From positions 15,884,501 through 15,948,500 of the forward strand of contig JAGUCH010000002.1 of NCBI GenBank assembly GCA_019096065.1: a stretch of DNA of 64,000 nucleotides. The letters are read 5' to 3'. Source of the DNA: Paracyclopina nana (Eukaryota; Arthropoda; Copepoda; Cyclopoida; Cyclopettidae). The first letter of the stretch is position 1. The number at the start of each line of letters is the position of its first letter. The notes under the pieces were generated by a model. The model saw nothing but the letters and a program-made list of their open reading frames with translations. It did not search any database and was not told the origin of the DNA. Shown here piece after piece: positions 34,616 to 45,072 of this stretch. The position numbers and the translations under genes were made by a program.

Positions 34616-34909
34616 TTAATGTACAATTGAGGTCAGGGGCTCAGCACGAACACTGCTCAAGTCCCATCGTTTGTCCAACTCTTCATCAATCTCACCCACA
34701 CATACGATATTATCACCCCTCACAATATGCAATCCTAGCACAATTTGCTCCACTCCGGCATTGGGCGAGAAAATCCTCTCGTGAGTGTCTTCAAGGATCA
34801 AGTTGATCACTTGGTCAAAGCCTTTGAGTGTCCCCACGAAATTCCTGCCATCGGCTGTGATGACTGACACGAGCCTGTTGACGTAACCCTCGAGAGCAGC
34901 AGAGGCCAT
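34616..34909 (-). CDS. LSM8: U6 snRNA-associated Sm-like protein LSm8
   Basis: The 97-residue protein (human 96) completes the nuclear LSm2-8 ring that binds the U-rich 3' end of U6 snRNA. The Sm1 and Sm2 motifs are complete: YVNRLVSVITADGRNFVGTL, DQVINLILEDTHER, and IVRGDNIVCVGEIDEE. The larger reading frame upstream of the ATG at 34909 is an intergenic extension, so I start at MASAALEG. A strong splice acceptor (TTGTTTTCCAG) ends seven bases upstream of the ATG, only 45 bases after the NUS1 stop. There is no room for a normal intron in that gap. Confidence 0.95.
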   Translation of the reverse strand: MASAALEGYVNRLVSVITADGRNFVGTLKGFDQVINLILEDTHERIFSPNAGVEQIVLGLHIVRGDNIVCVGEIDEELDKRWDLSSVRAEPLTSIVH

Positions 34910-34915
34910 GATCAC

Positions 34916-34926
34916 CTGGAAAACAA
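34916..34926 (-). promoter_or_regulatory. Splice acceptor in the NUS1-LSM8 gap (possible trans-splice site)
   Basis: Minus strand TTGTTTTCCAG ends at 34916, six bases before the LSM8 ATG. A cis donor would need to lie inside NUS1 or further upstream, so this is a candidate spliced-leader acceptor for the second gene of an operon. Confidence 0.45.
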
Positions 34927-34960
34927 GCAGCAAATTATTGCTTTTCAACAACGAAAATTT

Positions 34961-35755
34961 TCAATGACCGAATCTCTGCTCGCATTTGCTAAACTTCAAC
35001 AGCACTTGACAAAAGTCAGTTAACGACACTTGGTAATGAGTGTCCACGTCATGAATTTCACTCAGACGAATTTGCCAGGGTGGAAATCCCAAGTTGGAAT
35101 GTGCCAAGCCAAATCGAAGCAAGACATCAGGGTCGGGTTGGCCTCGATTTGCGGCCAAAGAAGAGCCTACCAAAGACTCATTGACAGATTTGGTTTGCAA
35201 ATTGCCGTCCGCAACTTGTTGGGCCAACCTTTGAGCAGCCTGAACAATGTCAGCCCTTCCATCTTCCTGGCTAAGCAGGCACACGTGCACTGATCTAGGT
35301 CCTGACAAGTCTTTGCCATTCGACTTGTTGTTGTTACGGTTGTTGTCATGCCAGTGAATTTGGAACTGATCATTGGGCAATCGTTTTGTGATCAGAGTGA
35401 GCTCGGAGAGCAGCTCCACTTGATGGGACTTCAAAAAGCCTTTGATGTCGTAGAGGCTGATGCAATTCGCTCCAGATGCAATGCACCACACCACCAACTT
35501 TGCAACGTCAGGCATGGAGATGTTTGGCTCAAGAAAAGCCAAAGCAATGTGATTTGGCACTTTGGTCAGAGTTTGAGCACTGCATTGTTTCAGCTTGATG
35601 TAATCTTCAGCAATGTTGCTCGTCCAGAGCCTTTTCAGCCAAATGTTCACGGAGAGCCATACAAACGTTGCACAGTCGAGGAAAAGATGAATGGCTTGCA
35701 GGATCAGGCCTAAAATGGGCCGATCCCAGCTTCGGGAAGCGACTCTGGTCGCCAT
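34961..35755 (-). CDS. NUS1: Dehydrodolichyl diphosphate synthase subunit NUS1 (Nogo-B receptor)
   Basis: A 264-residue single-exon protein, the regulatory half of cis-prenyltransferase, which makes the polyprenyl chain of dolichol at the ER. A hydrophobic N-terminal segment (about 13-40) anchors it. The pseudo-enzyme fold shows HIALAFLEPNISMPDVAKLV, CISLYDIKGFLK and the C-terminal PDPDVLLRFG, GFPPWQIRLSEI. The tail CEQRFGH keeps the RxG motif that contributes to catalysis in the heteromer. I start at the ATG at 35755; an in-frame TTG upstream is ignored. LSM8 follows 51 bases after the stop on the same strand. Confidence 0.94.
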   Translation of the reverse strand: MATRVASRSWDRPILGLILQAIHLFLDCATFVWLSVNIWLKRLWTSNIAEDYIKLKQCSAQTLTKVPNHIALAFLEPNISMPDVAKLVVWCIASGANCISLYDIKGFLKSHQVELLSELTLITKRLPNDQFQIHWHDNNRNNNKSNGKDLSGPRSVHVCLLSQEDGRADIVQAAQRLAQQVADGNLQTKSVNESLVGSSLAANRGQPDPDVLLRFGLAHSNLGFPPWQIRLSEIHDVDTHYQVSLTDFCQVLLKFSKCEQRFGH

Positions 35756-36533
35756 GGGGCTATTGAGGCAACACCACAATACTGATCATTATTTTTCGAC
35801 TTGTTTACGTAGCTCACGCCGTTGACGTTTTTAAAAAATCGATTCACCCGATCCAGTAATATGCTGGTGTGCTCGCAGAACAGAGCAAGATTTTTCTTAA
35901 TTTTGAATAGTGATGCAGTAATTTTTTATTTTATCGTAATTCAAAATACAAATGATATTGGTTAATAAGCCTTATTTAGCAGACTTGAAGCGAAAAGTGG
36001 AGATTTAATGGCCTTAAATAAAAGCCTCTACTACATTTTTAGGGTAGATCGAAAGTATTCTCAGTTCAGAGTATAAATGTATTATTCGCTTATTTTTGAC
36101 GGCTTTTCTTGAAATGGCCAAAATTAAACCTTCCATCACTAGTTTTCATAATGACAGAAGCTCAAATGTCATGAAAATAAACAAATTCAGTACCAACATT
36201 GGAAAGTGAAAACGTTTTTTGAAGCCTTAAATAAAGTTGCACAGCTCTTAATGTTCTGACTTGATCCGCTAGAGGGCACAACTTACTATCAGTCTCACTG
36301 TCTCAGCCTGGCTGAATGTGAGACGAATTTTTTTTTCGCGTGATAACAACGTAAATATTCCATTTTGGAAATTCCGTCAAATCGACGTTGTGAAACAGCT
36401 GCTGCTGAATCTCGTTCCACGCCTCGATTAAAGATGGAAACGTAAAAGAACTCAGCCTTTTTGGGTCCGTGCTTGGAAAAAGAGTTGATGTGCAACGCCA
36501 TTTTGTGCTTTGTGTTTTAATCGAATTTTAATC
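35756..36533. other. Divergent intergenic region NUS1 / HAPSTR1
   Basis: About 780 bp AT-rich. Promoters for NUS1-LSM8 (minus) and HAPSTR1 (plus) must lie here. No exon or repeat recognised. Confidence 0.4.
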
Positions 36534-37157
36534 ATGGCGGAACGGCTTCCCGAGCCTGAAGATTACGACGGGCCCTCCCATCATCAGCATCATAGAGCAA
36601 GCTCCGAGCCTGGCTCCGAGGCCGAAGTGAGCTCAAGGCAGCGGAGGCTGTGGAGCTTGTTTCAGCATACAGCAACGTCCTTGACAAATTTGTACAAATG
36701 CAAAGCCAAAAATTCGAGCAGTCAGCAGAGCAGCCACGAAGATCCAGAGTCTTGGGTTGCCTTCCAATCCACAGCAGCCTCGCTCACCTCGCTCTACCGT
36801 GAAAGTGCAGAGATTTTGGCCTCGCTGGAACGCCAGCCGAAAACATCGCCCGTGATGATGATGAGCAAAAACGACTTTAAGCCAAGCAGTGATTTTCACA
36901 ACAGTGCGGTGACATCGTCTCCTACGTCAACCACGGCAAACCAAGGCTCGACCTTTGGAACGAGTCCGGAGGATGTGAACGCAGTCATGAACACAATGGC
37001 GACCTTTGACTTCTTAGCAGCAAGCCATCATCACCATAATAATCATCACCATTCGTCGGGGAGGCTCAAAAGATCTTGGTCTCCTCCTCGCGGTTGGCCG
37101 CCTCGTGGAGATGACGACATGGATCACTTTGGTGCCAAGAAACGACGATTCCTCTAG
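36534..37157 (+). CDS. HAPSTR1: HUWE1-associated stress-response protein HAPSTR1 (C16orf72)
   Basis: A 207-residue single-exon nuclear protein. The family block is a doubled motif of the type W.LFQ.(T/S)A..(V/L)..LYK: RLWSLFQHTATSLTNLYKCK at about 38-57 and SWVAFQSTAASLTSLYRESA at about 74-93. HAPSTR1 binds the ubiquitin ligase HUWE1 and tunes stress signalling. The rest is Ser/Thr/His-rich disorder with a His cluster near 173-184 and a basic C-terminal tail ending GAKKRRFL, a plausible nuclear signal. The ATG at 36534 starts MAERLPEPEDYDGP, like the acidic N-terminus of the human protein. It is convergent with the SLF1-like gene. Confidence 0.88.
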   Translation: MAERLPEPEDYDGPSHHQHHRASSEPGSEAEVSSRQRRLWSLFQHTATSLTNLYKCKAKNSSSQQSSHEDPESWVAFQSTAASLTSLYRESAEILASLERQPKTSPVMMMSKNDFKPSSDFHNSAVTSSPTSTTANQGSTFGTSPEDVNAVMNTMATFDFLAASHHHHNNHHHSSGRLKRSWSPPRGWPPRGDDDMDHFGAKKRRFL

Positions 37158-37281
37158 CTAACTAAAACAATTAATTGCTACCTTGTCGATTGTGCATAAA
37201 GGTCTCGCTATTCTTTAAAAAGAATTCCATTCCTCCTACGCTTTGCCTTTACTGACGAGCGTGAACATTGATAACAAAACA

Positions 37282-40270
37282 TTATAAGAAATGCCAATGT
37301 GAAAGCTTTCCTGGCCCGTTTTGAATTTTCAGTCTTGATATAAGGTTAACACACAGCCGGACATCTGACATGATGTCAGCCTTCTTGAAGGCCACATAGT
37401 TGTCGAATCGGATGTTTCTACCCAACGCAACTTCCTTGCCTGCATTCTTTGATTGCCAAGCCTTTAGGGTCTTTATTTTCACCTCCTCGTCGTTGAGGAC
37501 TGCTCTGGCAATGGCATGAACTGGGTAGGTGCATAGGAACTCGTTCAAAAGGTGAAGTAGGAGCTCCCTGGGCGACCGGTTAATATTTTCGCCCAGAGTC
37601 TTGGAAGGCAGCCTCTTAAGAATGGCCTGAATTGCTGGGTCAGCAGAAAAAACTTGTCTACTATCTTGGAAACGTTCCGCTTTCAAGAATTTCAGTGTCA
37701 CTAGGGTGGACAGCCAGGATGGCCGAATGAGACTCGTCCTCATGACAATTTCCTTGATGCTTTTGTTGCCGTACATCTTGACAAACATGTTGCCCAAATC
37801 GGCAGACAAGTTTTGCTTCAGGTTTTTCTTGCGAGACAATGGGCGGGCTGTACGATCCTCGCGGACGCCAAAGTAAATTCCAATCACAGCCATGAGTTTC
37901 ATCATGATGCCAGTCAGTTTCGGCACTTTTTGGCAGCGTTCAATATCTTCGATGACTCGGTAAGCGTAGATTTCTTCCAAAAAGTTGAGCAAGTTCGAAG
38001 TACCGCAAGGGGGCAATTTTGTGGCATAGATTTTTACAAGAGGCTCCTCGGTGGCCTTGCGGCCTTTGTGATGCCTCCACCAGTATTCAAGGTCTTGCTT
38101 GAGCACAGTCACAGCAAAGTCCAGCATGCCAACGTAGAGCTGAAAGTTGGCATCTCTCTTCAGCGCACTGGTCACCGTATTGTGAACGAAGTCGGGAATG
38201 TTGCCACCAAAAAATGTCACGTAGTAGTTTCGCATATCCATCCTCGTCGTCGGGTGGTATCGCAATTGTTCATGCAGCAGCTAGAAATTAGGCAGATATT
38301 TAAATTGTGTATGCACAAAAATGTACTGAAAAGCATAATACCCCTAAATATTCATGGATGATGAAAAGCCTAAGGGAAGGAGGTCCTTTGCGGCTGGCAA
38401 TTTCCGACATAACGTTGGACAGCACGTCAGGAGCAAAATAACTCCGTGAGGAGAGCACAGGTCGAATGGCAAGAAAGAGAACGTTGAGTGACTTCAACAA
38501 AGGAGCCTTATCTCTGCTACTCTTGAGAAAGTCGTCAAAAAATCTGTCATTGTCCTCGATCGGCGCTGACAGGGGCTGATTTCGGTTGTTCAAAAACTCC
38601 TTTTTGAGCCTTGACTCATGATGCCGATCGTAACAAGGGGTTTTAACCACGCCCGTTTCCAAACCCATGTTTTCAACCTCTTGGTTGTATAGGAATCGCT
38701 GAATGGCCTTTTCTAGCACGCTGTCTTCAACCTCGATGGGCTTGAACGACGTAATGCACTCAGAGGACAAGCCTCCATTTTCTTGGAATAAGTTCACTCC
38801 GTCAGGTTGGAGTGTTCCTTCAGTTTGAGAAATGTTGTCATCGCCATGCGACGTCACGCAATCATCGTTTTCTGTGATTTGCATCACAGTGTGATCTTGA
38901 GAAATATCTTCGTCAGTGGACATTGCAGTACTTTCATCCTGGTTTGACGAGCTGTCCTCCGCGATTTGCGACGGATTTGCATTGGCAGTATCTTGCGAAT
39001 CTTCAGCATCAGCGGCAACTGGAGAGCCGAGCATTGGCTCGTTTTCTTCAGAAGAAGACTCTGAGGAGTCTTGACTAGGCTCAGGTTGGGTAATCGTCCC
39101 AAAGTCCAAGAAAGCTGGCCTTGTCCCAGAGGCTGTCAATCCTAAGTTGAGAATCCGCTTCTTTACTGGAGGCTCCTCCACTTTTTCTAGCTCAGGTGAA
39201 ATAATAGTCTCGGGGCAGATTTTTTCTTTGGAATTACTTGCTTGGATTATTTCCAATGTGGCACCACTATTGATATCCTCGTTGATCTCTTTCTTTGGCT
39301 CCACTGCCTCTTCATCGCTGCTCACCAAGTCAATGACGGTGTCATTGGCATTGTCAGTCTTTCTTCTTCGAAACGATGGTCTGTATTGTGTGTAGGCAAA
39401 TACTTTAGGCGGCCTCACGTTACTGATTTTTTCATCGAGCACCTCAATGTCGTCATCAGTATCTTCACTGCTAGTATTCAGTGTCACTTCTTCTATTTTC
39501 TTCTCCTGCCGCGTACCCATTCCAGCCCTGGTTTGAGTTGGTACAATTTCAATTTCAGGCTCAGACACCTTTGGATGCAACTTGGACATCAAGGCCTCAT
39601 TCGTGACTGAGAAAAGGTCCTCAAATACTTTCCTCTGATCCCCCAGAGAGCTATGCAGGACGAGCTTGAAAATGCAAACATAAGACAACACCTTCACAGG
39701 TTTGCCCTCAGCGGCACGCCTTGCTTGGAACTCATTGAAGTGACGATTTGAGCAAGCAGACAAGTCAGTGAACACGGTAGTCACTTTGGCAGTTTCCTCT
39801 GGGCTCTTCTGGCTGAGGTCTTTGTAGCTCCAATTGAGAACTTGAGCCCCTCCATCTCTGAGGATATTTTTGAGCTCCGCTTGTCTCCTTGAATTTGTAA
39901 GGTAAACAATGACGGTATCATTGACGAAAAGTTTTCCATGTTGTTTTATGTGAGCCAAGGCATCCTGAGCAGACTTGGGAATAAAGCCTTTTTCGTCGGC
40001 AAAAGCATTCTCCTTGTCGCAAAAGTACAAGTAGCTTGCTTTGACCACAATTTTGCCACTCGCCAAAGCCCCGATCACTTTCGGGCAAAGCTTCTCCGAT
40101 TCCTGATTTGGAATGACGATGTGTGTCGCATCTGATACGTACATCATTTCATGCGGCCGGGAAATGCCGCCGAGCCTGGAGACAATCCTGTGCAGGAAGG
40201 CTTTCTCATCGTCGTCAATGAATGCATAGAGAAAGACCCTTTTCTGTTCTTTGTCGTCCAGAATCCCCAT
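37282..40270 (-). CDS. Tandem-BRCT protein, SLF1-like (SMC5/6 localisation factor) candidate
   Basis: Exons 40270-38342 and 38280-37282 (61-bp intron) encode 975 residues. The N-terminus has two BRCT-like modules (about 10-95 and 108-215). The first includes SDATHIVIPN, then a segment SEKLCPKVIGALASGKIVV that is laid out like the SEKFLAACAAGKWIL segment of vertebrate SLF1. Residues about 250-480 are acidic and disordered, with many SSDEE-type clusters. From about 500 to the end the protein is helical, without recognisable repeats; vertebrate SLF1 has ankyrin repeats at its C-terminus and I see none. SLF1 with SLF2 recruits SMC5/6 to DNA damage. The assignment rests on BRCT arrangement; another BRCT protein is possible. 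Confidence 0.5.
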
Positions 40271-40472
40271 GTTTCCATTGAAATCGGCTCTGGAATGACA
40301 AAACTCGTTCGTGATTCGGAACGGAGGGTAATACTGTCAAGTTTGTTTTGATTTGGTTTGCAAGTTGCGATTTGACGAGAAATGTGTGCAAAGGCGTCCA
40401 CGTTGTTAGTAAACGGGAGCGCTCAAACTACAACGCGACTCATTGAATAAATTAAATAAAGCCATGATCAAT

Positions 40473-41827
40473 TTACCTATGTTCTTGATCCTCTGGCTTG
40501 ATTTGCTTGACGAAGGAGAAATCCTCATCGTTCTCGATGACTTCGGTCTTCACTTCAACCTTGATTTCAGGGCACACAAAATCTTCTTGATTTTTATTTG
40601 TGACAAAAGGTCGGTGCTTAATTTTTCGATGCATTGCTAGACTTCTTTGCGCTTTGAAGAGGCGATTACAGCACAAAAAGTTCGAATTCAAGCTTGTTGA
40701 ATGTCTTACAGCCAAGTGGGTGGCCAAAGAGGCCTTTCTGTAGCTTCCATAGCTACAGAAGCAACAAAAAAACCTATGATGGGCCCACTTTTCATGGTAT
40801 CTTAACCCCCTAGCAAAATCAGATGAAAAATCACATTTGACACACATTTGCCTTCTGTGCGTTTCAAGTCCGCTAGTCTTGGGATGGCTTTTAGTTCCAG
40901 TCAAGAATTTTGTGTCCACTTTGCGCACATATTTCTTCCTTAGCACCTTTGTTACACTGATTTTCCTGAAAAGAAGGATAAATAGGGGCTTTTAAAGTTC
41001 TAAAGAGAGAGGTTCAAGTCCTTGATGGAGTTAAATCTTATAAAGAGGCTCTCAAGTCCCAAATACAGGGCTATTGGTTCTGTACCGCTTAACTTCTAAA
41101 TGGGCTTAAATCCTAGATGGTCTCAAGTTTATATGGGGTCAATAGAAGGAATGAGCCTTTGCTTGGCTTGAAGTTTCAAGCAAAAATCCAGCTTGAGCTA
41201 AATAAGCATTTTTGGGACTAGAATATGACCTGTCATGCAAGAAATTAATTGTAATTACTACAAGCGCAAGCAATTCCTTGCTCAGACTCAGCTCCTTTCT
41301 TTGTCATTTTAATGCAAGCATTGTAAATTTACCTCATTAAACCCTTTGGATCGGCTTCAGATGGGGATAATTCGCTTCTCATTTCCCAACAAGTTTTCTT
41401 CACAGCCTCTACTGGGGTCAACTTGTGGTTAATTGCTCTATGCCTTTTGTAGCTCTTCATCGACTTAAAATGAAAATAACAGCAAACAATACTGGAGCAC
41501 TGAGAACGACTCGCTTCTTCACTCTTTGAGTCTACATCATAAAAGCTGCAGTACCCGCAAAAAGAATTGCGATGAGCCCACTTTTGATGCCGATCCATAG
41601 ATTGCTTGTTATTTGTGCTGTAGGGGCAAATTTTGCAACGCCACTTTTTCTGCTCCAGTCCACTATCCAAGGCTTTCAGGCGAGCAGCAACATGATCCAT
41701 TAACCTTTGATGATTCTTAAGGGCCGCACGGAATTTTGATTTAAAGTGGCAATGGTCGCACCGAAAATATCTTTGCCTCCCCCTTGGTTTCTTTGCCACT
41801 TTTGGTAACTCCTTTTTCAACTGAGGC
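40473..41827 (-). CDS. C2H2 zinc-finger protein, 5' exon(s) not found
   Basis: Two exons are visible on the minus strand: 41827-41333 and 40965-40473, joined in frame through a 367-bp intron. The first opens at a splice acceptor (TGATTTCGCAG), so at least one upstream exon with the start codon is missing from my model. There are six C2H2-like fingers: FRCDHCHFKSKFRAALKNHQ, WRCKICPYSTNNKQSMDRHQ, one degenerate pair around SQCSSIVCCYFHFKSMKSYK, MCVKCDFSSDFARGLRYHEK, FFCCFCSYGSYRKASLATHL and FLCCNRLFKAQRSLAMHRKI. The C-terminus is acidic and ends before TAA at 40473; AG/GTAAAT there also looks like a splice donor, so the 3' end is uncertain too. Probably a DNA-binding regulator; target unknown. 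Confidence 0.75.
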
Positions 41828-42617
41828 CTGCGAAATCAATGCACAGTCTTATCTAGAGATTTATTATGCACACTTAATAATACAAAGCTATGAGCAACGA
41901 ATTCGACAATAATGGGTATCTTTGGAAAGCTTAAACATTTAGCAATTTCCTTTGTTTCAGAGAGATTGTAATTATAAATAACCAAGTGCTTTAAAGAGGA
42001 TGTTTTTCGTTTTATATGCTGTAAATCCTGTAATACGATTTCTTCGCGCTATAATTCAGTTTACCGAACCTCGGATTTTAATATGGAAAAACACTCGTAC
42101 AATTACAGCTATGTAATGACCCAATTTTATGTGCCCCAGCTCGGAATATACAATTTTATATTCTGTAATACAATTTTTGAGTGTTTTAATGAAGTTACCG
42201 GGCTGCCCCGTGCCCTAGAAAATACTGCTCGGTTTTTAGTTGCTATGTGAATATCACTGGCTCTCATTAGCTAGTTTCCAGTGGGTTGGGAGCTATTAAG
42301 TAGACTTTTAAAATCCTTTTCTTCAGATGTGTTCCTATGGCACAATGATTAGAGTGCTAGGCTCTTGAATTAGGAGTCAATTAGGGTTCAAACCCCAGAC
42401 ATTCCTTAACTAATTTTTTTTCTTTATCTGGCTTAAATTATGGTTAAAGTCCAATAGGAAACAGTAAACAGACCCCATATCTAGCCTAGCGACTAATTTT
42501 GTAAGTTATTGGACGTCTTTCTGCTGCCTAAGTTGGGACGTACGCCAGTATTAAGCTAATTTTTCTCATGATTATATTTGGCAAGGTAGGATTTTAGCAT
42601 GCTCCACTTGTTTTGAG
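41828..42617. other. Intergenic with a tRNA-like fragment
   Basis: Contains the unassigned 5' part of the zinc-finger gene, the tRNA-like segment at 42331-42405, and ends in the GTTTTGAG target duplication at 42610-42617. No other feature recognised. Confidence 0.35.
42331..42405 (+). other. tRNA-like sequence (SINE head or tRNA pseudogene)
   Basis: Box A-like ATGGCACAATGATTAGAGTGC and a good box B, GGGTTCAAACCCC, are spaced as in a tRNA. The anticodon arm is poor (no U before the anticodon in the best fold) and the acceptor arms do not pair. It is more likely a tRNA-derived repeat than a working gene. Confidence 0.4.
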
Positions 42618-42689
42618 GGCCGCGACTGCATAGGCAGGGATCAAATGCAAGCAAAACTTATATTTATTTTCACAAAAAATATAGATTAC

Positions 42690-43410
42690 GCTGTGTGAAC
42701 CCGTGTTTGGTGTGTTCGGTGTGTTCGCCGTGTTCATGGTGTTCGCCCGTGTTCGGTGTGTTCGCCATGTTCGCCGTGTTCGCTGTGTTCGCCGTGTTCG
42801 CTGTGTTCGCCCGTGTTTCCTGTGTTCGCCCGTGTTCGGTGTGTTCGCCCGTGTTCGCTGTGTTCGCCGTGTTCGGTGTGTTTGCCCGTGATCGTTGTGT
42901 TCGCCCGTGTTCGCTGTTTTTGCCATGTTCGGTGTGTTCGCCGAGTTCGGTGTGTTCAGTGTGTTCGCCGTGTTCGGTGTGTTCGCCGTGTTCTCTGTGT
43001 TCGCCCTGTTCTCTGTGTTTGCCGTGTTCGCCGTGTTTGCTGTGTTCACTGTGTTCGCTGTGTTCACCCGTGTTCGCTGAGTTCGCCCGTGTTCGGTGTG
43101 TTCGCCCGTGTTCGCTGTGTTCGCCCGTGTTCGCTGTGTTCGCCGTGTTCGCCGTGTTCGCTGTGGTCGCCCGTGTTTGCTGTGTTCGCCATGTTCGGTG
43201 TGTTCGCCGAGTTCGGTGTGTTCAGTGTGTTCGCCGTGTTCGGTGTGTTCGCTGTGTTCGCTGTGTTTGCTGTGTTCGCCGTGTTCGCTGTGGCTGTGTT
43301 CACTGTGTTCGCTGAATCGCTGTGTTCACTGTGTTCGCTGTGTTTGCTGCGTTCGCCCGTGTTCGCTGTGTTCGCTGTGTTCGCCCGTGTTCGCTGTGTT
43401 CGCCAGTCAT
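42690..43410 (+). repeat. Left GTGTTCGCC minisatellite array
   Basis: About 720 bp of 9- and 10-bp units (TGTTCGCCG, TGTTCGCTG, TGTTCGCCCG, TGTTCGGTG). A block of about 240 bp is repeated (ORF-shadow peptides CSPCSVCSPSSVCSVCSPCS recur), for example CATGTTCGGTGTGTTCGCCG at about 42925 and 43190. Confidence 0.9.
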
Positions 43411-44313
43411 GTCAAAACTTGATGAAAAAAGGCCAAAGTTTGGACTTTGACAAAAAATGCAAATTTGCTCTTGCAATTATTCACTTACGCGATTTTCAAG
43501 TTTGGTCTTAGTCAAAAAATGCAATTTTGCTCCTGCAATTATTCCCGTTACGCGATGTTATGAATCCACTTCACAGAAGCAATGAAAGGTAATATGATAA
43601 AAGTTTATGATTTGTTTGAGAGAGAAAGCTTGTTTAAGGATGACATTCATATATCAAGGACTGGATATGATTTGTTGGCAAAAGTTATTTTAAAGAAAGT
43701 TCTTGAAATAGATTTAACCCCATAAAAGGCATATCTGGTCAACTCAATAAGCCAATCGCGTAAAGTTGCTAGATTCGCAGCGCCATCTAGCCAGGAAACT
43801 TGAGCAAGAACATTTGACATGGCTGCACTACATAGGTGATCACAAATGGGCTATTTTTTGGTTTTGGGTGCACTAATTCCAAAAACCTAATTAATATACG
43901 GATAAAATGGCACCCTTTCAAGCCATAAAACCATATGCAACTCACACAAAATTCCAAGCTTTTCATTGCTGAAACCGATTTTTTCTAGCCTGGCTTCGCT
44001 GATGAGCCAATCAAAGTGCCACTCCTGATCACGTGACAAGTTTCGCGCGCGACAGTTTTTCCAAATATGCTTGCCCAAAAAAGCGCCATCTAGCGAAAAA
44101 GTTTGTCCCTCCAATGGCTTATTCGGAGATAATACAACTAGAAGGGTTCGGACATTTTACTACTGGACAAGTTATTTCGGAGGTAGTACGTCTAGGCGAG
44201 TTCGGACATTTAACAACTGTGCATAATTGGTCGGACATAGAGCTACTCAACTTTTCGGAGATAAAACTACTCAACTTTTCGGAGATTTTCCAACTAGATT
44301 TTCGGACAAAAAA

Positions 44314-44460
44314 TGGCTCATTATCTTCCGCGTCTTTGATCGTGACTTGGTTACGGTTGTTATCGGTTCTTATTTACTGACGAGGTTGCGATGTCAGTAA
44401 ATAAGAAGCGACAACAACCGTAACCAAGTCACGATCAAAGACGCGGAAGATAATGAGCCA
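44314..44460. repeat. Near-perfect 68-bp palindrome with 11-base loop
   Basis: Arm 44314-44381 and arm 44393-44460 are inverted copies with two mismatches (TATCGG against TGTCGC in the arm comparison). The loop is GAGGTTGCGAT. Outer ends are TGGCTCATTATC / GATAATGAGCCA. Such a young palindrome would form a long hairpin in RNA or cruciform in DNA. Confidence 0.9.
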
Positions 44461-44620
44461 ATGTTTCCCCTTTTCAGTTCTTATTTTGCACTAGGAGACC
44501 AGTCATGACAAAACTAGATGAAAAAAGGCCAAAGTTTGGCCTTTGTCAAAAAACGCAATTTTGCTCTAGCAATTATTCACGTTATGCGAGTTCCACTCCT
44601 AGCCCAAAAAAATGCCAAAA

Positions 44621-45072
44621 AATGAGTCAAAGCTTGACTTTGCCTCACATTTAGGGTCCAAATGCCTCAAATAATTAGCCACTACTGACATTTTGACTCA
44701 AATTTGACCTAGTCCAGTATTTCGTATTTTCTTAGTAGTTTATTAGCAGCATTACGCGATGCGCAAGTTTCGGCTCTCGCATAATCAAAAATGAGTCAAA
44801 GTTTGACTTTGCCACACATTTAGGGTCCAAATGCCTCAAATAATTAGCCACTACTGACATTTTGACTCAAATTTGACCTAGTCCTGTATTTCGTATTTTC
44901 TTAGTAGTTTATTAGCAGCATTACACGATGCGCAAGTTTCGGCTCTCGCATAATCAAAAATGAGTCAAAGTTTGACTTTGCCTCACATTTAGGGTCCAGA
45001 TGCCTCAAATAATTAGCCACTACTGACATTTTGACTCAAATTTGACCTATTCCAGTATTTCGTATTTTCTTA
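44621..45072 (+). repeat. 169-bp tandem repeat, 2.7 copies
   Basis: Units start with AATGAGTCAAAG at 44621, 44790 and 44959, an exact 169-bp period, with very few differences. The third unit breaks off after GTATTTCGTATTTTCTTA at about 45072. Confidence 0.9.

Noticed and set aside
35756-35779. Upstream extension of NUS1 to 35779
   Set aside because: The first codon there is TTG; the ATG at 35755 gives the normal start.
42594-43511. ORFs of up to 251 codons in the left GTGTTCGCC array
   Set aside because: Same artefact on the inverted array.
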